Part shown: positions 1 through 7,649 of the stretch, piece by piece | Position numbering within the stretch: the first letter of the stretch is position 1 | Layout: every line of letters begins with the position of its first letter | Assembly: GCF_015710975.1 (NCBI RefSeq) | Contig: NZ_CP049783.1 | Coordinates: forward strand, 1,367,501-1,431,500 | Direction of reading: 5' to 3' | DNA: 64,000 nucleotides | Origin: Paenibacillus polymyxa | GTDB taxonomy: Bacteria > Bacillota > Bacilli > Paenibacillales > Paenibacillaceae | Notes under the pieces: generated by a model | Seen by the model: only the letters and a program-made list of their open reading frames with translations | What the model was told of the DNA's origin: nothing | The model's database searches: none | Made by a program: the position numbers and the translations under genes

Positions 1-77
1 TTTATAAATAAAATCCGTACTCACTCGTTGTTCAGTTTTCAAAGATCAAATTCTTTTTCACTGCGTTTTTCAGCAGC
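1..77 (-). other. rRNA operon leader (16S lies off the left edge)
   Basis: On the minus strand, positions 47-28 read GATCTTTGAAAACTGAACAA, followed by CGAGTGAG. This is the antitermination/processing motif found in the leaders of Bacillus and Paenibacillus rRNA operons, just before the 16S gene. It lies directly downstream of a strong promoter (84-112, minus). The 16S gene itself is outside the window, so its identity is inferred from the leader. A 16S-23S spacer is possible but less likely given the adjacent promoter. Confidence 0.65.
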
Positions 78-83
78 TATAAG

Positions 84-112
84 ATCATATCATGTTCATT
101 TCAAAAATGCAA
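84..112 (-). promoter_or_regulatory. Strong sigma-A promoter, probably of an rRNA operon
   Basis: The minus strand carries TTGCAT (112-107), a 17-nt spacer and TATGAT (89-84). The sequence upstream (113-170) is A/T-rich with A-tracts and resembles an UP element. Transcription would start near 77 and run into the rRNA-type leader. Confidence 0.7.
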
Positions 113-397
113 GGGTTATTTTATTCTTTTTTATTAAAATCATTTCACCCTAATTATTCTTTTTTGAAACGGCTGTTTTATTGTCAGCTCAAATAATATA
201 CCACTTCGCTTTACTGATTACAACATGTAAAAAATACCAATTAAAAACCACTAACTGATTTTTGAAAGTCGGCTCTACTACTGTATCCATCAAACTTTTG
301 AATTTGTTTTTCTTCATTATAATTATCGTGAGTATTTGACTGGATCTATTGCACTTGAAAAATGCTTTTCATGCATAGCGATTAGATATATTACAGG

Positions 398-882
398 CCT
401 AGACTGGGCGATCAATAATGCAGGCGGTGCTTTAGAGCAAGCACCATTAGCTAAAGTCAGGGTAATGACCTTCCTTTTTGAGTACCATAAAAATTAATGC
501 ATTCAGGTGTATATTGGAACATGAAAATTGAGATCCAACAAATGCTTACAGAGAATCAATTGTCAACGTTTCTTCAATAGTTGGTCTGAAAGCATTTCTG
601 GCATACGGTGCTTACGTGGCATCAAAACATGCAATTCAAAGTCTTACCAATGCAACTGCGCTTGATTATGCAAGTCAAGGCATTCGTATCAATACTGTAG
701 CTCCACGACAACCCAATAGGGCAGTTGAATATCAAGGAGTGCTAGCAGTTATGCTGTATTTGTACCAATTGAAGCCAGCTGGCGATTTCAAAAGTTGCAA
801 AAGGTATTGCTTGGCTTCTCTCTGACGAAGCTTCCTATATAATATAATTGGATCTAAGTTAACGATTGATGGTGGCTTGATG
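398..882 (+). pseudogene. Decayed short-chain dehydrogenase/reductase (SDR) gene
   Basis: Fragments of one SDR enzyme can be read in order but in different frames. They are the NNAG-type motif (LDWAINNAGG) near 400-430, the catalytic Ser motif (IVNVSS) and the YxxxK motif (YVASKHAIQSL) at 556-650, GIRINTVAP near 680-705, then GIAWLLSDEASY near 800-835 and KLTIDGG near 855-875. Stop codons and frameshifts separate the blocks. The region between the NAG and Ser motifs is shortened, and the N-terminal nucleotide-binding fold is missing. The remnant cannot encode an active enzyme. The substrate of the ancestral protein cannot be told. Confidence 0.8.
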
Positions 883-1134
883 CTTTTTAAAATTACTTCC
901 CCCAATAAATAGCATCCTTTACATTCACATATACGCTTTCCCATCACCGTCCGCATCCCCCTATATCCCCCGTACCTCTGGATCAGTGCCAGGTTCGTCT
1001 TTTCTTCATCAGAAAAACGACCTTCTTTTATAGGCTGTCAGTCCGGTCATCCTCACTACATGCAGAAACGGGGATATGGGGCCATTAACAGAATCAAATC
1101 CGCGTCAGAAAATTCTTTTTAGAATGCACGCGGC
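883..1134. other. Intergenic stretch with no recognisable gene
   Basis: About 250 bases between the SDR relic and the terminator of map. I see no open frame with a ribosome binding site, no RNA gene and no repeat. It is probably decayed DNA continuous with the pseudogene. Confidence 0.5.
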
Positions 1135-1165
1135 AAAAGAGACTGTCCTCTGGACAGCCTCTTTT
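1135..1165 (-). terminator. Hairpin terminator downstream of map
   Basis: The inverted repeat AAAGAGaCTGTCC / GGACAGcCTCTTT has a three-base loop. On the minus strand it is followed by a short T run. It lies about 60 bases past the stop of the methionine aminopeptidase gene. Confidence 0.65.
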
Positions 1166-1225
1166 CTGTAATAGGTCTAACTCATTTAATTCGCTAGTCT
1201 GTAGGTTACTGATGGATGCCTGCTT

Positions 1226-1972
1226 TTATTGCTGGGTCAAGATGATAGGACCGTCTGCTGTAATTGCCAGCGTATGCTCGTATTGTGCCGACAAACCACC
1301 GTCCAACGTACGTGCGGTCCAGCCGTCCGCATCAATTTTACTGCGGTATGTGCCTGTGTTGAGCATCGGCTCAATTGTAATGACCATGCCCTCTTTCAAG
1401 CGTGGTCCACGGTGCGGAGGTCCGTAATGCGGAACCTGCGGTTGCTCATGCATTTCTTCCCCGATGCCATGCCCAATAAATTCGCGTACGACCGAAAAGC
1501 CTTCCGCTTCCGCGTAAGTTTGGATCGCATGGGAAATATCCCCGATCCGATTACCAACAACAGCTTGCTCAATCCCTTTATACAGAGACTCTTTGGTAAC
1601 GTCCAACAGCTTTTGGGCCTGCTCAGACACATTCCCCACCGCATACGACCAAGCGGAATCTGCCAGCCAGCCATTCAGGTTCACAACCATGTCGATCGTC
1701 ACGATGTCGCCGTCCTTCAATGGTGTTTTGTTCGGAAAACCGTGGCAAATCACATCATTAGGGGAACCACAAGTTGCAAACTGGTAGCCGTTATAACCCT
1801 TTTGCTCCGGCGTTGCGCCGTGCTTCTTCATAAATGATTCTGCAAAGGCGTCAATTTCCAGTGTCGTAATACCTGGCTTAATCATTTTAGCAATTTCCCG
1901 GTGGCAAGCAGCCAAAATTTCGCCGGCTTTTTTCATATTTTCAATTTGTTCTTTGGTTTTAATGATAATCAT
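1226..1972 (-). CDS. map: Type I methionine aminopeptidase
   Basis: This cytoplasmic metalloprotease removes the initiator Met from new proteins when the second residue is small. At 248 residues it has the normal length of a type I enzyme without an N-terminal extension. All five metal ligands of the pita-bread fold are visible: Asp94 (TIDMVV), Asp105 (ADSAW), His168 (GHGIG), Glu201 (IEPML) and Glu232 (QYEHT). The substrate-contacting His77 (ICHGFP) is also present. The start ATG follows GAAGGAGA with good spacing. The gene stands alone, not in the ribosomal-protein operon, so it may be a second, YflG-like copy. That last point is inference. Confidence 0.95.
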   Translation of the reverse strand: MIIIKTKEQIENMKKAGEILAACHREIAKMIKPGITTLEIDAFAESFMKKHGATPEQKGYNGYQFATCGSPNDVICHGFPNKTPLKDGDIVTIDMVVNLNGWLADSAWSYAVGNVSEQAQKLLDVTKESLYKGIEQAVVGNRIGDISHAIQTYAEAEGFSVVREFIGHGIGEEMHEQPQVPHYGPPHRGPRLKEGMVITIEPMLNTGTYRSKIDADGWTARTLDGGLSAQYEHTLAITADGPIILTQQ

Positions 1973-2121
1973 TAAATGTTCTCCTTCTTATCCATGTTCG
2001 TTCCACTTTTCACTGCTTCTTTTTTTCTGCTTCTATTGTAACGCTAAAAGCAGTGAAATGGAACCGATGTCAATTGATACCGTTTACAAGGGCTTAAACG
2101 GGGTTTATAATACTCCATAAT

Positions 2122-2135
2122 TTGTATACAAGTAT
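2122..2135 (+). promoter_or_regulatory. GntR operator 1 upstream of gntR
   Basis: TTGTATACAAGTAT matches the core and right arm of the known Bacillus subtilis GntR operator ATACTTGTATACAAGTAT. The central TTGTATACAA is a perfect palindrome. It lies about 30 bases before the gntR start, consistent with autorepression relieved by gluconate. Confidence 0.8.
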
Positions 2136-2165
2136 GCAAAATTATTTGCAAGATAGGAGTATTCT

Positions 2166-2861
2166 ATGAAATATCCAACAACCTGGTTACAGGGCGCATC
2201 GCTTGGAGAGAGGATTGCTTGTGAACTCCGACTTCAGATTATACGTGGTATGCAGACACCCGGCACTGTTCTATCTGAAAATCAGATTGCTACCGATTTT
2301 GGTACCAGCCGTTCTCCTGTGCGTGAAGCCATGAAAGTGCTCTCAACCGAAGGACTTATCCGCTTGGAGCGCATGGGGGCGGTTGTGATCGGCATGACAC
2401 CCGATGATATGGAGGAGCTATTCGACGTACGAATGCTGATTGAACATTTTGTTGTTCAAAGGTATGTACATAGGGATAATACCATATTGGTAAACACTTT
2501 AAATCAGATGATCGACAAAATGGAAGTCGCTCTCAAGCACAGAGATATCGCTGAATTTTCACTTCAGGATTTTAATTTTCATGAAGCTCTGGTTCTGGAA
2601 GCAGGCCATACCCGTATTCTCCATACCTGGAATGGTATGAGACAGTTGATCCTGACGGTTATGCTGGCTGCGACAGAACAACGTTTTGCGTCTAACATCG
2701 AAGAATCTCAAGTCACGATTCACAAGCACCGCACCTTTGCAAATGCTTTAAAACAAGGAAATGATCAAGAATTATCCCGACTCATTGAGGAACATTACCG
2801 AGACACTCGCAACGCGGTTAACGATAGTGTTTTGTCCTCCTATAGAAAGACATTATCCTAG
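2166..2861 (+). CDS. gntR: GntR-type transcriptional repressor (FadR/FCD subfamily)
   Basis: A 231-residue DNA-binding regulator. Residues about 10-75 form the winged helix (ENQIATDFGTSRSPVREAMKVL). Residues about 85-220 form an all-helical FCD ligand domain with His and Asp/Glu positions typical of the FadR subfamily. B. subtilis GntR has 243 residues. The ATG at 2166 follows AGGAGT with normal spacing. The call as the gluconate repressor rests on the GntR-box operators before this gene (2122-2135) and before the kinase (2943-2956), and on the FGGY kinase next door. Gluconate or gluconate-6-phosphate is the expected inducer by analogy. Confidence 0.88.
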   Translation: MKYPTTWLQGASLGERIACELRLQIIRGMQTPGTVLSENQIATDFGTSRSPVREAMKVLSTEGLIRLERMGAVVIGMTPDDMEELFDVRMLIEHFVVQRYVHRDNTILVNTLNQMIDKMEVALKHRDIAEFSLQDFNFHEALVLEAGHTRILHTWNGMRQLILTVMLAATEQRFASNIEESQVTIHKHRTFANALKQGNDQELSRLIEEHYRDTRNAVNDSVLSSYRKTLS

Positions 2862-2877
2862 CCGGAACATACCCGAC

Positions 2878-2936
2878 AAAGAGCCAATTGTATCGCGTCT
2901 TTATGCCCACTCCAACTGACGCGGTTCTCTTTTCAG
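2878..2936 (+). terminator. Imperfect hairpin after gntR
   Basis: AAAGAG and CGCGTC on the left can pair with GACGCG and CTCTTT on the right (2918-2936), with an internal bulge, followed by TTTTC. It would separate the gntR transcript from the second GntR-controlled promoter just downstream. Confidence 0.4.
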
Positions 2937-2942
2937 ACTAAA

Positions 2943-2971
2943 TTGTCGACAAGTATACAATTAACTATACA
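2943..2971 (+). promoter_or_regulatory. GntR operator 2 overlapping a promoter for the gluconate genes
   Basis: TTGTCGACAAGTAT (2943-2956) contains a perfect 10-bp palindrome followed by GTAT and repeats the layout of operator 1. TTGTCG (2943-2948) and TATACA (2966-2971), 17 bases apart, could serve as -35 and -10, so a bound repressor would block polymerase. The operator match is seen directly. The promoter assignment is inferred. Confidence 0.65.
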
Positions 2972-2974
2972 TAT

Positions 2975-3060
2975 TAGCACCTTTACTCTTTGAATGTTAT
3001 GGAACCATCCTCTCCCTAGTCGCATTCGGTTTGATTATACTGCTGGATGTGTTAATTTAA
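2975..3060 (+). pseudogene. Relic of the C-terminus of a GntP-type gluconate permease
   Basis: Read with one frameshift near 3002, this stretch gives SLNVME and then TILSLVAFGLIILL..., ending in a stop at 3058-3060. It resembles the VMETI-plus-hydrophobic C-terminal end typical of gluconate:H+ symporters (GntP/GntT). Only about 25 residues remain, between the GntR-controlled promoter and gntK. The similarity is from memory of the family and the fragment is short, so this remains a reasoned guess. Confidence 0.42.
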
Positions 3061-3099
3061 CGATAATAGCTAATAAGGTAAGTGAAGGGGAGAATGAAT

Positions 3100-4647
3100 A
3101 TGACTGAAACCCGATATATGATCGGCGTCGATATTGGCACGACCAGTACCAAGGCAGTGCTTTTTGAAGAAAACGGCAATATTGCCGCGCAGCATCATGT
3201 GGGCTATCCACTCCATACACCTGAGCCAGATGCGGCAGAACAGGACCCTGAAGATATTCTCAAAGCTGTCGTAGAGACGGTGCAAGAGGTCATGACACAA
3301 AGCGGAGTACCCGCCGAACATGTGCTGTTCGTCTCCTTTAGTTCGGCTATGCACAGCGTACTGGCGGTGGACAAGAACGGTAAACCACTGACCGCCTCCA
3401 TCACGTGGGCAGATAATCGTAGTGCCAAATGGGCTGAAGCGCTCAAACATAAATACAATGGACACGATATTTACTTACGCACGGGAACGCCCATTCACCC
3501 CATGTCACCGCTGACAAAACTGATGTGGATTACACGAGATTTACCGGATGTAGCGGCCCAGACGTACAAGTTCATTTCTATAAAGGAATATGTCTTTGCC
3601 CGGTTATTCCACCAATATGTCGTGGATCACTCGATCGCCTCTGCTACCGGACTCATGAATTTGAAGCAGCTGGATTGGGACGAGGAAGCGCTCACTATTG
3701 CAGGTGTGACGAAGGAGCAGCTGTCCGAGCTGGTACCGACAACTCATGTGCTAAAAGGACTGGACGCAGCCTATGCACATGACATGGGCCTGCTGGAGAC
3801 GACCCCTTTTGTGATCGGGGCCAGTGACGGTGTCTTGTCCAACCTCGGTGTGAATGCAATCAAACCTGGAGTTGTCGCTGTTACCATCGGCACCAGCGGA
3901 GCCATCCGTACTGTAGTTGATAAGCCTCTCACCGATGCGAAAGGGCGCTTTTTCTGTTATGCCTTGACCGAAAAGCTGTGGGTCATCGGCGGCCCGGTGA
4001 ACAACGGCGGTATCGTGTTCCGCTGGATACGGGATGAATTTGCAGCCTCTGAGGTGGAAACTGCCAAACGCTTAGGAATTGATCCGTATCATGTGCTGAC
4101 CCAAATCGCAGAACAGGTGCGTCCAGGCTCGGACGGTCTGCTTTTCCTTCCGTATCTATCTGGCGAACGCGCTCCTCTGTGGGACCCAAATGCGCGTGGC
4201 TCCTTCTTCGGCCTGTCCCTGCGGCACAAAAAAGAGCATATGATTCGCGCCGCACTGGAAGGTGTACTGTTCAATCTGTATACAGTCATGCTCGCTATGG
4301 AGGAAGTCATTGACAGACCGTCTGTCATTCACGCCACGGGTGGATTTGCACGCTCGGAGCTGTGGAGACAGCTCATGGCAGATATTTTTGATCAGGAAGT
4401 CATTATCCCCGAAAGTCTGGAAAGCTCATGTCTAGGCGCAGCTATTCTAGGCTTGTACGCGTTAGGGCGAATTGATTCGCTAGATGCAGTATCCGGTATG
4501 ATCGGCACCACTCATCAGCATAAACCTGCGGCAGAGCATGTAGATATCTATCGCGATTTACTGCCGATCTATATTCGCATTTCACGTAAATTTGAAGAAG
4601 AGTTCAAGGATATTGCAGAATTTCAGGTCAAGTCCCTACAATCTTAA
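3100..4647 (+). CDS. gntK: FGGY-family gluconate kinase
   Basis: This enzyme phosphorylates gluconate to 6-phosphogluconate, feeding the pentose phosphate pathway. At 515 residues it matches B. subtilis GntK (513). The N-terminal ATPase motif is IGVDIGTTSTKAVLF (residues about 8-22). The phosphate-2 loop is VTIGTSGAIR, and the FGGY signature region runs LPYLSGERAPLWDPNARG, then FFGL. The adenosine motif is HATGGFARSELW. I place the start at ATG 3100, seven bases after GGGGAG; a GTG at 3082 and an ATG at 3094 are too close to that site. Other FGGY kinases (xylulose, glycerol) are less likely because of the GntR operators. No gluconate dehydrogenase gene follows. Confidence 0.87.
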   Translation: MTETRYMIGVDIGTTSTKAVLFEENGNIAAQHHVGYPLHTPEPDAAEQDPEDILKAVVETVQEVMTQSGVPAEHVLFVSFSSAMHSVLAVDKNGKPLTASITWADNRSAKWAEALKHKYNGHDIYLRTGTPIHPMSPLTKLMWITRDLPDVAAQTYKFISIKEYVFARLFHQYVVDHSIASATGLMNLKQLDWDEEALTIAGVTKEQLSELVPTTHVLKGLDAAYAHDMGLLETTPFVIGASDGVLSNLGVNAIKPGVVAVTIGTSGAIRTVVDKPLTDAKGRFFCYALTEKLWVIGGPVNNGGIVFRWIRDEFAASEVETAKRLGIDPYHVLTQIAEQVRPGSDGLLFLPYLSGERAPLWDPNARGSFFGLSLRHKKEHMIRAALEGVLFNLYTVMLAMEEVIDRPSVIHATGGFARSELWRQLMADIFDQEVIIPESLESSCLGAAILGLYALGRIDSLDAVSGMIGTTHQHKPAAEHVDIYRDLLPIYIRISRKFEEEFKDIAEFQVKSLQS

Positions 4648-4739
4648 ATTAGCGGAACCTGTTCTAATGTTGTTGCGTATTATCGTTTTATAAGACCTGT
4701 CTATACTCAGTTGGATAGGATAAGAAGGAGGATTAGACG

Positions 4740-4919
4740 ATGCTCAAAAAATTACTGCACCGCCTGCTACATTCCACCTCTCATTCCCATAAGCGGCGAT
4801 ACAGCAGCTCAGATCGTTATTACGACCGTAGACGCCATTCTTCATCAGACGGATACAAGAACAGCCATAACGGTCACCGATATTATAAGGATAAACGCCG
4901 TCACTACTCTAGTTCCTAG
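4740..4919 (+). CDS. Small Ser/His/Arg/Tyr-rich basic protein (59 aa), unknown
   Basis: A short open frame starts with MLKKLLHRLLHSTSHSHKRR and continues as an Arg/His/Tyr/Ser-rich tail ending in SSS. It has a near-perfect ribosome binding site (AGAAGGAGG) eight to nine bases before the ATG, and a strong terminator 70 bases after its stop. The N-terminus is amphipathic with Leu and His; the rest is highly basic and low in complexity. I do not recognise a family. The composition recalls small spore-coat or nucleic-acid-binding proteins, but that is speculation. It may be cotranscribed with gntK, 92 bases upstream. Confidence 0.65.
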   Translation: MLKKLLHRLLHSTSHSHKRRYSSSDRYYDRRRHSSSDGYKNSHNGHRYYKDKRRHYSSS

Positions 4920-4989
4920 CCACACAACAAAAAGCAGTGGCGGAGTACAACGTAACACAAGAAGCAAGCCACAGGCTCCTTAAGCTTAT

Positions 4990-5025
4990 AAAGCGAAGCC
5001 CCTTCTCATCAAGGGCCTTCGCTTT
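4990..5025 (+). terminator. Rho-independent terminator
   Basis: AAAGCGAAG and CTTCGCTTT, with an inner CCCTT/AAGGG extension, form a stable hairpin followed by ATTGTTG. It closes the gntK / small-ORF transcript. Confidence 0.8.
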
Positions 5026-5094
5026 ATTGTTGTGCGCCCTTCGTTACGCAGAGCAACATCAGTGCATTTTACAGGAAATCGGCTATAACCGAAA

Positions 5095-5214
5095 TTACAG
5101 AAATAGGGTTTTAGAGATAATCACCAACAAAATAAACAGTACCAGAATCGCTCCTACAGAGGTCCAGGCTCCTACGCCGCAACCCATACCGCCTACTCCA
5201 CACATATGACTCAT
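5095..5214 (-). CDS. YjcZ-family small membrane protein (39 aa)
   Basis: The frame starts MSHMCGVGGMGCGVGAWTSV and ends in a hydrophobic GAILVLFILLVII segment and a short KTLFL tail. A Gly/Cys-rich head followed by VLFILLVII is the signature of the YjcZ/YhbV-type sporulation-associated micropeptides, which are often present in several copies in Bacillales. A GAAGGGAG ribosome binding site lies about eight bases before the ATG. The single helix (about residues 21-37) should sit in a membrane. The family role is unknown. Confidence 0.78.
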   Translation of the reverse strand: MSHMCGVGGMGCGVGAWTSVGAILVLFILLVIISKTLFL

Positions 5215-5273
5215 TTACAACACTCCCTTCGCTCATTTCAGGATCATTGTATGTAGACCTAGTCAAATGCGTA

Positions 5274-5306
5274 AGGGGCATTCCCCCATTTTTGCGGCGA
5301 ATGCCT
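5274..5306 (-). terminator. Possible terminator of the kinase gene
   Basis: GGCATTC and GAATGCC (seven pairs, loop of about 15) lie 20 bases past the kinase stop. The T-rich flank is on the plus side, so the direction of termination is uncertain. Confidence 0.35.
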
Positions 5307-5327
5307 GTTTATTTTTAGGGATTAAAG

Positions 5328-6149
5328 TTATGGATTAACCTCTAACTGCAACAATGCTTCCTCCAACTCCTGCATAAACTGTCGACTATGTTCATAACGT
5401 GGACGAATTTGAAAAAGCCGCTCCAGTATATGACGCACAGGTTGACTCAGCATTAATTCTTCCTGCCAGCTTCCAGGGGGTTGATCCGGCTGAGGCTCAT
5501 AACTGCTATACAGCATAAAAAGCATGAAATGCCCGACATCATACAAATCGCTGTAGAAGGCGACATCTTGTCGCTCAGGTGCGCGCTTTTCCAGCATGGC
5601 TTCGGTGAATACATCCTCCTGTCGTTCTCCCACGGCCAAAGCAAGCCCAAAGTCGATTAGGTACGGCTTCCCTTCGCGGTGAATTACGTTAGGAATACGG
5701 ATATCGCGATGGATGTATCCCCGTTCATGCACATGCAGAACTCGCTCCATTAACTCTAAAATGTAGACGATACATTCCTGTTCCGTAAAGGAACGCTCCT
5801 GTTCAAAGATAAGCTCTTCCAAGGTCATACCGGAGACGTATTCCATGACCATATACATTCCGTCCGAATGTTGGTCAATTTCAAGCAACTTTGGAATAAA
5901 AGGGTGCTCCATCTTTCGCATAATGTGAGCCTCGCGCTGCAATAGTTGAACTGCCTGCGCTCGTTTGCTCGGTCTGGGCAGTTTTACCGCCACCTCCTGT
6001 CCGCTGTGCCGATCCAGACAAAGGTAGGTTAGACCATAGCTACCCATGCCTAAAAGCGAACGAACACAATAACGTCCGCTCAGCAAATCACCAGGCTGTT
6101 TGGGATAATCTATCCATGATTCATAAATGTTCCGCAACCAAGCAAACAT
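5328..6149 (-). CDS. Eukaryotic-like protein kinase (Hanks type)
   Basis: A cytoplasmic protein kinase of 273 residues. Motifs are the glycine loop GMGSYG (34-39), VAVK with the ATP-binding Lys56, a catalytic loop HRDIRIPN (147-154) and DFG (166-168). There is no PASTA domain and no clear membrane segment, so it is unlike PrkC and closer to short soluble kinases. The Lys that normally follows HRD at +2 is Arg151, as in animal Src-like tyrosine kinases; activity is still plausible because Asp149, Asn154 and the DFG Asp are kept. The start at ATG 6149 is chosen for GGAAAGGAT upstream; an upstream start at 6236 would add 29 non-conserved residues. The MerR-like coiled-coil gene lies upstream on the same strand and could be a substrate; that is inference. 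Confidence 0.85.
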   Translation of the reverse strand: MFAWLRNIYESWIDYPKQPGDLLSGRYCVRSLLGMGSYGLTYLCLDRHSGQEVAVKLPRPSKRAQAVQLLQREAHIMRKMEHPFIPKLLEIDQHSDGMYMVMEYVSGMTLEELIFEQERSFTEQECIVYILELMERVLHVHERGYIHRDIRIPNVIHREGKPYLIDFGLALAVGERQEDVFTEAMLEKRAPERQDVAFYSDLYDVGHFMLFMLYSSYEPQPDQPPGSWQEELMLSQPVRHILERLFQIRPRYEHSRQFMQELEEALLQLEVNP

Positions 6150-6241
6150 ACTTAGATCCTTTCCTATACATGCCGCAGCCACGTTTCCTATGCGACTTGT
6201 CCTCGTATTCTTGTATTCCGTTATTATATCATCCACGCCAA

Positions 6242-6275
6242 AAGACCATCAGAGCCGGGTAGGTCTGATGGTCTT
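6242..6275 (-). terminator. Hairpin terminator between the MerR-like gene and the kinase gene
   Basis: AAGACCATCAGA pairs with TCTGATGGTCTT, 12 pairs with a 10-base loop, followed by TTTT on the minus strand. It lies 20 bases after the stop of the MerR-like gene. Confidence 0.75.
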
Positions 6276-6295
6276 ATTAGACAAGATAATGATCG

Positions 6296-7111
6296 TTATG
6301 CCTCTCTGCGGCTACGTGGTGTCAGACCGAGCCAGGACAACAGCGAACTGCGCGTTTTGCGTTGCCGGCCCTGATAGGTACGTAGATTAGTGATTAACTG
6401 CCGATCCCGTTCTTCCTCGACCCTTTCTTTCATCCAACGTTTATGGTCCTCTAGTTGGTTAGATAAGCTAACATTCTTCTCCATCAAACGGCTGTGCTCT
6501 GCTTCCAGTTCCTCCAAACGGCTCCGCATTTCCAACAAAGCGGTTTGCACCATATCCTGCATCTGCGCCAGTTCTTGTGGCTCTACGGACTCCTGCGTTT
6601 GTACGGATACAGGTGCTTGCTCCAATCTATACTCCATGGTTGGGGTCAAAGTCTGGAACTGTTCCTGCGACTGCATGGGTTCCTCTGATAGCTCCTGAAC
6701 ATTCATTTCATCCTCTATCTCTGTCAGCTCAACCGTAGCAGCAGCTTGCTCCTGCATGACCGTCTCTTCCCTACCCTCAGCCGCCGCCATTATTTCTTGC
6801 CAGGTTGCGGTCAGTGACTCAGCATCCGAGATGGGTGGCAAGCGGAATTCTTCATCCTCCAATTGGAAGGGAGCGGTTATTCTCTCAAGTACCACCTGAA
6901 CGGATTGCTCCATTGTCATATGCTGCTCACGCAACGCCCTCCGCATCACCTTCAAGCACTCAACATCCTCTGCACTGAACATTCTTGACTGATTAGTGGA
7001 ACGTTGAAACACATATCCCTGTTCCTCCAGCGCCGCTGCATATTTACGAAGGGTACTCGCCCCGATTCCCAGTTGCTTTGCTGCTTCCGTCGTCGACTTG
7101 CTTTCTTCCAT
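6296..7111 (-). CDS. MerR-like HTH protein with C-terminal coiled coil
   Basis: A 271-residue protein. Residues about 6-70 form a MerR/RacA-type winged helix (TEAAKQLGIGASTLRKYAAAL, then SRMFSAEDVECLKVM). A Glu/Gln-rich linker follows (about 100-185). A heptad-type coiled coil (about 185-245, starting ELAQMQDMVQTALLEMRSRL) ends in a basic tail RRKTRS...RSRREA. The arrangement resembles RacA, DUF3967 and related chromosome- or plasmid-associated proteins rather than a classical metal or drug regulator, as there is no ligand-binding domain. GGGGAGGT lies about nine bases before the ATG. It may bind DNA as a structural or segregation factor, but its role is unknown. Confidence 0.68.
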   Translation of the reverse strand: MEESKSTTEAAKQLGIGASTLRKYAAALEEQGYVFQRSTNQSRMFSAEDVECLKVMRRALREQHMTMEQSVQVVLERITAPFQLEDEEFRLPPISDAESLTATWQEIMAAAEGREETVMQEQAAATVELTEIEDEMNVQELSEEPMQSQEQFQTLTPTMEYRLEQAPVSVQTQESVEPQELAQMQDMVQTALLEMRSRLEELEAEHSRLMEKNVSLSNQLEDHKRWMKERVEEERDRQLITNLRTYQGRQRKTRSSLLSWLGLTPRSRREA

Positions 7112-7649
7112 TTAATCATTACCTCCCCGGATGGTATGGAAAGAAATAAGCTTGTATATGTAGAATTCGCGGAAACCATTGGAAATCCTTTGGCAAAAAA
7201 GTTCTAATATTGCAGACTACTAAGAACCTTTGTCATAAACGAATACATTATAAAAATACAAGAAGCGACATCGCTAAGAATGCTCCTGCACTGTATACTC
7301 TTGAGACTCATTAAGATACGTCACATAAATGTCATACTCCCAATATTGTTACGTAAACTTTTCTTCCATGGATATGGCTCATGTTATGATTTATACGGAA
7401 ACCACTTATAAATAAATAGATAACTTACATCCTGTCTTCCAATAAAAGAATATGGATAATCTACACTTATTCTTTGATTAATCCTAAATTGCTCCCCCTA
7501 TTCACCGTTCTTTTTTAATTTATCGGAATGAGGACAAAAAAATGGATATTTTCAAAAGATCAGCAATATGTTATGTTATGTAACGTAAAATGGATTTCAG
7601 GCATAATTTGTAGCATATTAACGTTCGTTGGAACGAGGAGGAAACATAA
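7112..7649 (+). other. Long divergent intergenic region between the MerR-like gene and ldh
   Basis: About 540 AT-rich bases with no gene. Two related short motifs, GTTACGTAAAC (near 7347) and TGTAACGTAAAA (near 7579), could be protein-binding sites. A weak promoter, TGTAAC-17-CATAAT (7579-7607), lies about 43 bases before the ldh start. I find no good match to the palindromic Rex site TTGTGA...TCACAA that would be expected for ldh. Confidence 0.4.

Noticed and set aside
1229..1837. Plus-strand 202-codon frame
   Set aside because: It is antisense to map, which has complete catalytic residues and a proper ribosome binding site.
7112..7649. Rex operator expected upstream of ldh
   Set aside because: No TTGTGA...TCACAA palindrome was found. 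Only short TTACGTAA-like motifs are present.
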